7,892 nt of DNA from Deltaproteobacteria bacterium (GTDB lineage Bacteria > Bdellovibrionota > O2-12-FULL-43-9 > JACQJE01), in NCBI GenBank assembly GCA_016205125.1, contig JACQJE010000138.1:1-7892 (forward strand), given 5' to 3'. The position numbers and the translations under genes are program-made. This document shows, piece by piece, positions 1 through 6,374 of this stretch. The notes below the pieces were generated by a model. That model did not search any database and had not been told where the DNA came from. It saw only the letters and a program-made list of their open reading frames with translations. Each line of letters begins with the position of its first letter. The stretch's first letter is position 1.

Positions 1-2
1 CT

Positions 3-236
3 CCAACCAACTGCTGTCCCAGTCTTCATGTTGCAACCGTCTATATCTGCTGTCTGCCCTATCTTTACGAACAGAAGGGGAAATTCATCTGCCTTTTCCT
101 CTGGGCCAGCGCCATTGCGATCAGCACCTTAACAACTAAACAACACTATTTTATCGATATCGTGGCGGGATTAGGCATGGCCGTGCTCATGCATTTTATT
201 TTTTTCTGGTTTTTTAGAATAAGGGCTCGCGCATAA
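3..236 (+). CDS. PAP2-superfamily membrane phosphatase/phosphotransferase, C-terminal part (5' end outside window)
   Basis: An open frame enters from the left edge and ends at TAA 234-236, giving 77 residues. It shows the two C-terminal PAP2 signatures: CPSLHV (residues 5-10, His9) and STLTTKQHYFID (41-52, His48 and Asp52). In this superfamily these histidines perform phosphoryl transfer and the Asp assists. Hydrophobic stretches at about 28-44 and 53-72 are probable membrane helices, so the active site should sit at the membrane surface. The TKQHY form of the second motif is common in the PAP2 branch acting on inositol-phosphate or other lipid head groups. The substrate cannot be read from this fragment. 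The protein ends in a short basic tail. The gap of 177 nt to the next gene, holding a possible terminator hairpin, suggests it is not part of the downstream operon. Confidence 0.85.
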   Translation, partial: PTNCCPSLHVATVYICCLPYLYEQKGKFICLFLWASAIAISTLTTKQHYFIDIVAGLGMAVLMHFIFFWFFRIRARA

Positions 237-258
237 ATAAGTGTAACAAGATCGCGCC

Positions 259-280
259 CAGATTTCGGTCAGATTTGGAC
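259..280. repeat. Two direct repeats CAGATTT spaced 11 bp
   Basis: CAGATTT occurs at 259-265 and again at 270-276, start to start 11 bp, about one helical turn. The second copy runs into TTGGAC at 275-280. Such spacing can mark an operator bound on one DNA face, but with two 7-bp copies chance is not excluded. It lies upstream of the ligase operon. Confidence 0.3.
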
Positions 281-284
281 GCGA

Positions 285-339
285 CGATTGAGAAAAATGC
301 GAGGAATAGCAGCGCTATTTTGAGCTTTTTTCGATTGAG
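285..339. repeat. 39-bp imperfect palindrome flanked by 8-bp direct repeats
   Basis: CGATTGAG is present exactly at 285-292 and 332-339. Between them (293-331) is a palindrome beginning with five A and ending with six T. Its core is AATAGC (305-310), loop AGC, GCTATT (314-319); an outer GC pair (299-300 with 324-325) and the A/T arms (293-297 with 327-331) also pair. The arrangement looks like a small palindromic unit with a target-site-like duplication. It could be a mobile or dispersed element, or simply a terminator with coincidental flanks. Confidence 0.5.
293..331 (+). terminator. Possible intrinsic terminator of the PAP2 gene
   Basis: The stem AATAGC/GCTATT (305-310 with 314-319) is followed, after six bases, by a run of six T (326-331). 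The hairpin is AT-rich and the T-run is not immediately after the stem, so it is a weak candidate. Because the A5/T6 arms are symmetrical it could act on either strand. Its position between the PAP2 stop (236) and the ligase start (414) suits a terminator. Confidence 0.3.
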
Positions 340-351
340 GAGCGTTCAAAG

Positions 352-417
352 ATGACTGAAAGATGGGATGCGAGATGTACAGGTTATTTCTTTACAAGTC
401 CTAAGGAGGGATCATGA
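352..417 (+). CDS. Possible 21-codon leader peptide coupled to the ligase gene
   Basis: ATG at 352 opens a 21-codon frame ending in TGA 415-417, which overlaps the ATG (414-416) of the ligase gene as ATGA. A GAGGAG at 337-342, 9 nt upstream, is a good ribosome binding site. The peptide begins MTERWDARCTGYFF, with Trp, Cys and three aromatic residues. Its last four codons are formed by the ligase Shine-Dalgarno sequence itself. The geometry would allow translational coupling. No family is recognised, and a frame this short can arise by chance, so this is a tentative call. Confidence 0.25.
   Translation: MTERWDARCTGYFFTSPKEGS
402..410 (+). promoter_or_regulatory. Strong ribosome binding site of the ligase gene
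   Basis: TAAGGAGGG matches the anti-Shine-Dalgarno core very closely and sits only 3 nt before ATG 414, so the GGAGG core is 4 nt away. This fixes the start of the first operon gene. The short spacing is unusual and may limit initiation unless it is coupled to the leader frame running through it. Confidence 0.8.
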
Positions 418-1781
418 AAGTATCAGAAGTCTTAAGTCAGCTTCAGGAGCAGAACATCACAAAAATCAAAGTCGGAGGCTTTGATATCGACGGGGTTTTC
501 AGGGGAAAGTATCTCTCGCTCGATAAGTTTGAATCAGCGGCTTCGAGCGGGTTTGGCTTCTGCGACGTGATTTTTGGCTGGGATAGTGCCGATCGCATGT
601 ATGAGGATGGGAAATATACAGGCGGGAGGCAGGGATATCCTGATTTATTATCGAAGATCGATCTTTCGACGATGAGGATTCATCCCTGGGAGCCGAATAC
701 GGCGACATTTTTAGTCGATTTTTACAGTGGCGATGGAACTCCCTTTTCGCACTGTCCGCGCGGGCTCTTGCGCCGTGTTGTGGAGAGAGCGCGTCGTCTT
801 GGGTTCGAACCGAAGTCTTCGGTTGAGTTCGAATTCTTTTTTTATGCGGAGACGCCCCAATCGCTGAGAGAGAAACATTTTCGCAACCTCACGCCGATGA
901 CCCCCGGGATGTTTGGATACAGCGTACTGCGATCCGCCCAGCGGGCTGCATTGGTGCACGATATCATTGACTTTATGGGAAGGTACAATTGTCCCGTCGA
1001 AGGGCTTCATACAGAAACGGGACCGGGAGTGTATGAGGTCGCAATCAAATATGATCATGCGCTTGCGGCGGCAGATCGCGCGGCGATTTTTAAGACCGCT
1101 CTGAAGGTCATTGCGGCACGCCATGGTCTGGTGGCTACCTTTATGGCAAAATTGAGCTCTGACCTCCCGGGCTGCGGAGGCCACATTCATCAAAGCTTGT
1201 GGGATAAGGAGGGGAGGAAGAATCTCTTTTCGGATCCTGCAGATCCCAACGGACTCTCCCGGACATTCAAACATTATATTGCCGGCAACATTGCGATGAT
1301 GCGGGAGTTTGCCGCGCTGGCGGTGCCGAATGTCAACTCATACAAGCGTCTTGTTCCGGGAACGTGGGCGCCGACTTCAGTTGCGTGGGGCATGGAAAAC
1401 CGGACGACTTCACTCCGCGTGATTAACGGCCCTTCAGATACCGCGGTGCGGATGGAATTCCGCCTTCCCGGGGCAGATGTCAACCCGTATCTCGGAATCG
1501 CGGCATCGCTTGCGGCGGGTCTGCACGGCATCGAGGAAAAACTCCCCCTGACTCAGCCTCCTGTCTCCGGGAATGCTTATGACATCGCAGGGGTGGAACT
1601 TCCGCTTCTGCCGAGATCGCTGGGTGAAGCCGCGGCTCTTCTGGAAAAGAGCAGGGTGGCCCGGCACTATTTCGGAGATCCCTTTGTCGATCACTATGTC
1701 TATACGCGGCGATGGGAAATCGCGGAATTTCAACGCGCGGTGACAGATTGGGAATTGGCCCGTTACATGGAGATCATCTGA
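414..1781 (+). CDS. Glutamine-synthetase-like gamma-glutamyl-amine ligase
   Basis: This 455-residue protein has the glutamine synthetase catalytic fold. Visible motifs are VEFEFFF (137-143; Glu138, Glu140), HTETGPGVYE (199-208; Glu201, Glu208), GGHIHQSLW (255-263; His257), NSYKRLVPG (308-316), ENRTTSLRV (328-336) and RMEFRLPGADVNPYL (346-360). These supply the two metal sites and the glutamate and ATP contacts. Where classical enzymes read GYEAP, with the Glu of the ammonium pocket (Glu327 in Salmonella numbering), this protein reads GTWAP with Trp318. The N-terminal loop reads FGWDS (54-58) rather than the classical DGSS type. Family knowledge therefore points to an ATP-dependent ligase joining glutamate to a primary amine, like PuuA (putrescine), GlnA4 (ethanolamine) or IpuC (isopropylamine/alaninol), rather than to ammonium. 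It is cytoplasmic and first in the four-gene operon; the next start is 2 nt after its stop. Ligase class is well supported; the exact amine is not. Confidence 0.92.
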   Translation: MKVSEVLSQLQEQNITKIKVGGFDIDGVFRGKYLSLDKFESAASSGFGFCDVIFGWDSADRMYEDGKYTGGRQGYPDLLSKIDLSTMRIHPWEPNTATFLVDFYSGDGTPFSHCPRGLLRRVVERARRLGFEPKSSVEFEFFFYAETPQSLREKHFRNLTPMTPGMFGYSVLRSAQRAALVHDIIDFMGRYNCPVEGLHTETGPGVYEVAIKYDHALAAADRAAIFKTALKVIAARHGLVATFMAKLSSDLPGCGGHIHQSLWDKEGRKNLFSDPADPNGLSRTFKHYIAGNIAMMREFAALAVPNVNSYKRLVPGTWAPTSVAWGMENRTTSLRVINGPSDTAVRMEFRLPGADVNPYLGIAASLAAGLHGIEEKLPLTQPPVSGNAYDIAGVELPLLPRSLGEAAALLEKSRVARHYFGDPFVDHYVYTRRWEIAEFQRAVTDWELARYMEII

Positions 1782-1783
1782 AT

Positions 1784-2941
1784 ATGGAACTTTACTCTTT
1801 TTATTTTCCAACCCACATCATCTTTGGCGCGGGGGCTCTCACGGAGCTTCCGAACGCCTTAAAAAAGTCGGGATGCAGACATCCCCTTGTGGTGACCGAC
1901 CCGGGGCTTGTCAACACGCAAGTCGCTGAGCGGCTCAAATATGTTCTCAACTCTGCAGGAATTGAGTGTCGAATCTTTTTTGATCTGAAGTCGAATCCGG
2001 ATGCGACATCGGTAGAGGAGGGGATAGAAGCCTATAAGAAGGCGAATGCTGACGGAATCATCGGTTTTGGAGGAGGGAGTGCAATCGATATCTCGAAAGC
2101 GATCCGCCTGATGGTCACGCATCCTGGCCATATTCTCGATTATGATGAGTCGACTGGAGGATGCGAGCGGATCAAACCGAAGATGCCCTGGATGGTCGCG
2201 ATTCCGACGACTTCAGGCACAGGGAGTGAGGTGGGAAGAAGCGCCGTCGTCTCTGATCCAAAGTCGAAGGTGAAGAAGACGATCTTCAGTCCGTACCTCA
2301 TGCCTCCAGAGGTGATTGCGGATCCCGCCTTGACGCTGGAACTTCCACCCAAACTGACCGCGGCGACAGGAGCAGACGCGCTGAGTCACTGCATTGAGGC
2401 GTATCTGTCGACCTCTTATCATCCGCTCTGTGACAGCGTCGCCCTCGGCGGAATAAAACTGATTGGCAGAAGTCTGGCTGAAGCCGTTCATCATGGGAGT
2501 TCTCTGACCGCCCGTTCCGACATGATGATGGCGGCAATGATGGGTGCTGTCGCTTTTCAAAAAGGGCTCGGCGTGACGCACTCATTGGCACACCCTCTTT
2601 CGACATTGAAAGATGTTCATCACGGATTGGCAAATGGAATCATGCTCCCTCACGCCATGAAATTTAATCTGGAGGGAGCAGAGTCGAAACTGGCCGACGT
2701 CGCAGTGGCTTTAGGTGCAAAGCCCGTCGGATCAAAGGAGGAGTTGGCTGAAGAGGCGGTTCAGATTGTAAAATCGCTGATGAAAAACATCGGCATTCCG
2801 CAAAAATTGAAAGAAGCGGGGGTGACAGAGGAGCTTGTAGAGCCGCTGGCGGATCTCGCCATTCACGACGGCTGTCACTCTTTAAATCCCCGCCCCTGCA
2901 CGCGGGAAGATTTTGTCAGGCTCTATCATGGAGCGTTGTAA
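1784..2941 (+). CDS. Iron-type (group III) NAD(P)-dependent alcohol dehydrogenase
   Basis: The protein has 385 residues with the Fe-ADH family's dinucleotide-binding N-half and metal-binding helical C-half. GFGGGSAIDISKAI (94-107) is the cofactor loop and PTTSGTGSEV (141-150) the second family signature. By alignment with FucO spacing the metal ligands are Asp198, His202, His266 and His280, with the extra conserved His270; all are present, so it should be active. I chose ATG 1784 because the family normally begins with a strand like MELYSFYFPTHIIFGAG. An in-frame upstream start at 1712 would add 24 atypical residues overlapping the ligase gene. GGAG at 1769-1772, 11 nt ahead and inside the ligase gene, serves as binding site. 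In context it probably oxidises the alcohol group of the gamma-glutamyl-bound amine to an aldehyde. The substrate is inferred from the operon only; this family is broad. Confidence 0.93.
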   Translation: MELYSFYFPTHIIFGAGALTELPNALKKSGCRHPLVVTDPGLVNTQVAERLKYVLNSAGIECRIFFDLKSNPDATSVEEGIEAYKKANADGIIGFGGGSAIDISKAIRLMVTHPGHILDYDESTGGCERIKPKMPWMVAIPTTSGTGSEVGRSAVVSDPKSKVKKTIFSPYLMPPEVIADPALTLELPPKLTAATGADALSHCIEAYLSTSYHPLCDSVALGGIKLIGRSLAEAVHHGSSLTARSDMMMAAMMGAVAFQKGLGVTHSLAHPLSTLKDVHHGLANGIMLPHAMKFNLEGAESKLADVAVALGAKPVGSKEELAEEAVQIVKSLMKNIGIPQKLKEAGVTEELVEPLADLAIHDGCHSLNPRPCTREDFVRLYHGAL

Positions 2942-2945
2942 TCGA

Positions 2946-4385
2946 ATGCTTTACATCAACGGGGAGTGGATCGAGCCGCACTCAAAAAAATATTATGAGG
3001 TGACCAACCCCGCGACAGGCGAACTTCTCGCCAAAGTGCCCCATGCGTCAAAAGAAGATGTGGATCTTGCTGTCTCTTCGGCGCGCGAAGCTTTTGATAA
3101 AGGTCCCTGGCCAAAAATGAATCCGCGGGAGAGGGGCGCGATTCTGCATCGCATCGGTTCCCTTATTGAAAAGCATGCGGAAGAGTTGGCTCTCCTGGAG
3201 TCCCGCAACAATGGAAAGACATTAAAGGAAGCGAAGCGCGGAGACCTTCCGCCTGCTGCGGAGATCTTCCATTACATGGCAGGATGGGCGGATAAGTACA
3301 CCGGTGAGACGCTTCCGGTCAGCGGTCCCTACCTCAACTATACGTTGAGGGAACCTGTCGGAGTAGTGGGTGCGATTGTCCCCTGGAACTATCCTCTGCT
3401 TATTGCCTGCTGGAAGTTAGCTCCTGCGCTGGCCATGGGAAATACCGTGGTTCTCAAACCCTCAGAGCAGACCCCCCTTACCGCCTTGCGCTTGGCCGAA
3501 CTTTTGCAGGAGGAGGCAGATCTTCCGCGCGGCGTTATCAACATCGTGACTGGCTTTGGGGACACCGGAGCGGCCATTTCCTCGCATAGGGGTGTCGACA
3601 AAGTGGCCTTTACCGGGAGTGTTGAGACGGCGCGCGCCATCCTCCACGCTTCTGCGGAGAGCAACCTGAAGCGGATTTCTCTGGAGCTTGGCGGAAAATC
3701 GCCAAACATCATCTTTCCTGATGCTGATTTTGAACGAGCCACTCGTGCAGCTCTCTGGGGTGTTTTTGCAAACAAAGGGGAAGTCTGCAGTGCAGGCTCC
3801 CGCCTCTTTCTTCATTCAGAGATTTATGACCGGTTCCTCTCTCATCTCCTGGACAAGACGCGCACTCTCGTTGTGGGCGATCCTCTGGATCCGGAGACAG
3901 ATATCGGTTCTCTTGTGTCAGGGGAACAGCTCTCGCGTGTCGAACAGTATGTTTCGACTGGCCTCAAAGAGGGGGCCCAACTTCTCTGCGGCGGTTCACG
4001 TGTCACCACAGGAGCCGCGTCAAAAGGGTTTTTCTACCAGCCTACCATTTTTGGCCAGGTGACGCAGAAGATGACGATTGCCCGGGAAGAGATCTTCGGC
4101 CCGGTCCTCTCTGTCATCCGCTTTAAAACGGAAGAAGATCTCATTGCAATGGTCAATGATACCCCTTATGGTCTGGTCTCAGCTCTCTGGACCAAAGATA
4201 TTGAGCGGGCCCATCGAATGGCGCGTCAAATTGACGCAGGCTCTGTCTGGATCAACGATTACAACTGTTTTGACAGTGCGTCCCCCTTTGGGGGAGTCAA
4301 GGAGAGCGGCTGGGGCCGCGAAATGAGTCATGATGCTCTGAACGAATACACAAGGGTCAAATCAGTATGGATTCACCTCGGGTGA
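2946..4385 (+). CDS. NAD(P)-dependent aldehyde dehydrogenase (PuuC/betaine-aldehyde type)
   Basis: Taking ATG 2946 gives 479 residues, the normal family length. Motifs in order are VPWNYP (145-150, catalytic Asn148), LKPSEQTP (170-177, Lys171 in the cofactor site), FTGS (222-225), LELGGKSP (246-253, general base Glu247), GEVCSAGSR (278-286, nucleophile Cys281) and EEIFGP (381-386, Glu382). All catalytic residues are intact. The NKGEVCSAGSR form is typical of enzymes acting on aminated or trimethylamino aldehydes. ATG 2928 and TTG 2913 are in-frame alternatives; I prefer 2946 since MLYINGEW is the family's usual start, with GGAG at 2930-2933, 12 nt ahead. ATG 2946 lies 4 nt after the dehydrogenase stop. 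In the operon it should oxidise the gamma-glutamyl-amino-aldehyde to the acid. Its 3' end overlaps the next gene by 19 nt. Confidence 0.94.
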   Translation: MLYINGEWIEPHSKKYYEVTNPATGELLAKVPHASKEDVDLAVSSAREAFDKGPWPKMNPRERGAILHRIGSLIEKHAEELALLESRNNGKTLKEAKRGDLPPAAEIFHYMAGWADKYTGETLPVSGPYLNYTLREPVGVVGAIVPWNYPLLIACWKLAPALAMGNTVVLKPSEQTPLTALRLAELLQEEADLPRGVINIVTGFGDTGAAISSHRGVDKVAFTGSVETARAILHASAESNLKRISLELGGKSPNIIFPDADFERATRAALWGVFANKGEVCSAGSRLFLHSEIYDRFLSHLLDKTRTLVVGDPLDPETDIGSLVSGEQLSRVEQYVSTGLKEGAQLLCGGSRVTTGAASKGFFYQPTIFGQVTQKMTIAREEIFGPVLSVIRFKTEEDLIAMVNDTPYGLVSALWTKDIERAHRMARQIDAGSVWINDYNCFDSASPFGGVKESGWGREMSHDALNEYTRVKSVWIHLG

Positions 4386-5152
4386 AGCGGCCCCGCATCG
4401 GGATCAGTTCCTATCTCGTCTCGCCCGATCCGAGCCGCGCGGCGTTTGGCGGAAAAGAGCTCCTTGCTCTGGGGCGCTCTATGTTGCATTACGTCACTCA
4501 AGCTGATGCTGTTCCTGTGGTGCTCCTCCCCTGGAAAGACCAGATTTCCGTCAATTGCGAACTCATCAAGAGCTGTGACGGTCTCATCCTTACGGGGGGC
4601 GCCGATATCTCCCCTCAGCAATATGGGGAGGAACCCCTTAAGCCGGAATGGTCAGGTCAGCCGGAGAGAGATGCGGCAGAGCTGGCCCTCATCAAAGAAG
4701 CCCTTGATTTGAAAATCCCAATTCTCGGTATCTGCCGCGGCTGTCAACTGATCAACGTCGCGTTTGGGGGGAGCCTTTTTCAAGACATTGCCGCACAGTG
4801 CCCGACGAACCTCTGCCATCGCAACCCCGCTATCTATGATCTCAATGCTCATCCCGTGAAACTCGCTCCCAATAATCCGCTTGTTGAGATCTTTGAGGGG
4901 AGAGAAGATCTTCTTGTCAACGCGGTGCACCATCAAGCGGTCGATAAGCTCGGCAAAGGTTTAGAGGCGATTGCCCGGGCCGAAGATGGCATCGTCGAAG
5001 CGATCTGGCGGCCCAATCCCAGACATCCCCTTGTTCTGGGAGTCCAATGGCACCCTGAGTGGATTGCCAGCCACCGTTCGGAAATTCCAGCCATGGCTGA
5101 TCAAACGCGCCTGATCAAATTTTTCGTCCAGGAGTGTGAATCAGAGTTCTAA
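4367..5152 (+). CDS. Class I amidotransferase-like gamma-glutamyl hydrolase (peptidase C26, PuuD-like)
   Basis: The 261-residue protein is a stand-alone glutamine-amidotransferase-fold hydrolase. It shows GLILTGGADISPQQYG (72-87), the nucleophile elbow GICRGCQ (121-127, Cys123) and QWHPE (227-231, His229 and Glu231), a full Cys-His-Glu triad. NAVHHQAVDKLG (185-196) and the HPV region (162-164) are usual in C26/PuuD proteins. The family cleaves gamma-glutamyl amide bonds; PuuD releases GABA from gamma-glutamyl-GABA. Here it should release glutamate and the amino acid made by the two dehydrogenases. ATG 4367 has AAGGG (4352-4356) 10 nt upstream. GTG 4382, which would give a GTGA overlap with the aldehyde dehydrogenase stop, lacks a binding site. 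It is the last operon gene, and its TAA overlaps the stop of the convergent regulator by 4 nt. Confidence 0.9.
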   Translation: MDSPRVKRPRIGISSYLVSPDPSRAAFGGKELLALGRSMLHYVTQADAVPVVLLPWKDQISVNCELIKSCDGLILTGGADISPQQYGEEPLKPEWSGQPERDAAELALIKEALDLKIPILGICRGCQLINVAFGGSLFQDIAAQCPTNLCHRNPAIYDLNAHPVKLAPNNPLVEIFEGREDLLVNAVHHQAVDKLGKGLEAIARAEDGIVEAIWRPNPRHPLVLGVQWHPEWIASHRSEIPAMADQTRLIKFFVQECESEF

Positions 5153-6336
5153 GCAGAAAGGGTAGGGGATTCTTCCAGGGGGAGAATGGTTTGGGAGAAT
5201 TCGGAGCCCCCCTTCGATTGAGCGACATAACGGAACATACTCCGGATGCTGATGCCGAGGATCTTGGCGGCATGCGTGCGGTTTTGGCTGCAGAGCCTGA
5301 GGGTATTCTGAATGTACCAGTCGCGAAAGAGGTGAATCGCTTCGTCGAGCGCTGGCCACTCTCCAGTGGTCTGATGTTGGGCTGTCTCCTGGAGATAGAT
5401 CTCGATTGGATTTGGCGAAGCAGGAGCAGAACGTTGCTCTGGCTCCAGAGCGACAATGGGAGCTGAAGCAATTTCTGCAGAAGGAACGGGTGTGGGTGAG
5501 CTGGATAGGCTCACTTCTTGTGTGCGAGGTTCCAGGGAAGTTTTCAGTGCAAGCGCGGCAATCTTTGTGATCAATTCGAGCATGGGGGATTTGAGAGAAT
5601 CAAACAGACCTGCCACGGACGAAAGGAGAAAAAGAATTCCAAAAGAGTGAGAGGAACCTTGAGAAAGGATGGGAAGACAGGCTGCGGATCCGGCTTTGAT
5701 CTCAAGCATAATGGGGCTAGCCTGAAATAGCGTTGTATAAGAGGGATTGTGTGACCATAGAGGTTTTTTGGTTCTCAAGGCTTGAGAAATGACTGGATCT
5801 GAAAGAAGGCCGTCGATTTCGCCCAATTGTGTTTCAGTGATCCCTGCTTTTACCTGCAGAGAGAGAGAAGCGTCGTCATTGATCGTTAAGATGAAACCGC
5901 ACTCTGCCTGCGACAAAAGGAGCGCGTTGTTGAGGAGGATATGGCAGAGCTCTGCCGGGCTGGAGGGTTGAAGAAATCGTTTGAGAAGTTCGTAGAGGGG
6001 CTCTTCCCAACGGATGAGATTTTTTAAGGAATTTTCTGAAGAAGTGAGCGGTTCGTTGGAGAAATAGAGGTGGTTTTGACAGACGAGAAGAACATCGCCA
6101 TCCTGGAGAAGAGCTTTTTTTTCTTTTTCAGAATTTCGGTAGAACGCCTTTGCCTCTTTTCCTGTTTTAAAGATCAGTTTCCCCTCTTCCAGAGAGAGCA
6201 AATAGGAACAGGAACAGAGTTTTTTTACGAGGGGAGGGAGGATGAGATCGGAATGGGGGTCGTGACCCAGGGTCATCAGCGGAAGTTTCACAGGGTGAGC
6301 TTTCAGTTCCGTCTGCAAGAAGTAGAGGTAGGGCAT
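5149..6336 (-). CDS. FHA-like/GAF/Fis-type HTH transcriptional regulator without AAA+ domain
   Basis: The 395-residue protein shows three parts. Residues about 1-95 look like an FHA domain: LGHDPHSDLILPP (23-35), then strands ending LLQDGDVLLV (76-85). It is degenerate, since the usual Arg of the G-R motif is His25 and no clear S-x-x-H follows, so phosphothreonine binding is doubtful. Residues about 112-265 resemble a GAF sensor domain (LLLSQAECGFILTINDDA, then a PVISQALRTKKPL helix and ACLPIL strand). A Pro/Ser/Ala-rich linker covers about 266-325. Residues about 328-372 form a Fis/NtrC-type helix-turn-helix with the recognition segment NRTHAAKILGISIRSMFRYV. The AAA+ ATPase that joins these parts in sigma-54 activators is absent, so it cannot be a standard sigma-54 activator. 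AAGGA lies 9 nt before the start, and the gene begins 38 nt after the PEGA-like gene, probably in the same transcript. Control of the neighbouring catabolic operon is an inference from position. Confidence 0.75.
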   Translation of the reverse strand: MPYLYFLQTELKAHPVKLPLMTLGHDPHSDLILPPLVKKLCSCSYLLSLEEGKLIFKTGKEAKAFYRNSEKEKKALLQDGDVLLVCQNHLYFSNEPLTSSENSLKNLIRWEEPLYELLKRFLQPSSPAELCHILLNNALLLSQAECGFILTINDDASLSLQVKAGITETQLGEIDGLLSDPVISQALRTKKPLWSHNPSYTTLFQASPIMLEIKAGSAACLPILSQGSSHSFGILFLLSSVAGLFDSLKSPMLELITKIAALALKTSLEPRTQEVSLSSSPTPVPSAEIASAPIVALEPEQRSAPASPNPIEIYLQETAQHQTTGEWPALDEAIHLFRDWYIQNTLRLCSQNRTHAAKILGISIRSMFRYVAQSKGGSEFSQTILPLEESPTLSA

Positions 6337-6374
6337 GGATCTCGATCCTTCAGTTCAGATCAGAAGAGAGTGCT

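Noticed and set aside
711..1274. 187-codon open frame on the - strand inside the ligase gene
   Set aside because: It is a shadow of the conserved ligase reading frame, and its translation shows no domain or sensible composition.
414..1781. Housekeeping glutamine synthetase GlnA
   Set aside because: The ammonium-site Glu is replaced by Trp, the DGSS-type loop is missing, and the operon partners fit a gamma-glutamyl-amine pathway.
1712..1783. In-frame upstream extension of the alcohol dehydrogenase
   Set aside because: It would add 24 residues unlike any Fe-ADH N-terminus and overlap the ligase gene by 70 nt; ATG 1784 has a better binding site and matches the family start.
3389..3815. Two overlapping - strand frames inside the aldehyde dehydrogenase
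   Set aside because: They oppose conserved catalytic-region codons and have no recognisable protein features; such frames are expected antisense to GC-rich codons.
5165..5190. Short ATTCT/AGAAT inverted repeat just after the hydrolase stop
   Set aside because: Only five pairs, no T-run, and it lies in the coding sequence of the regulator.
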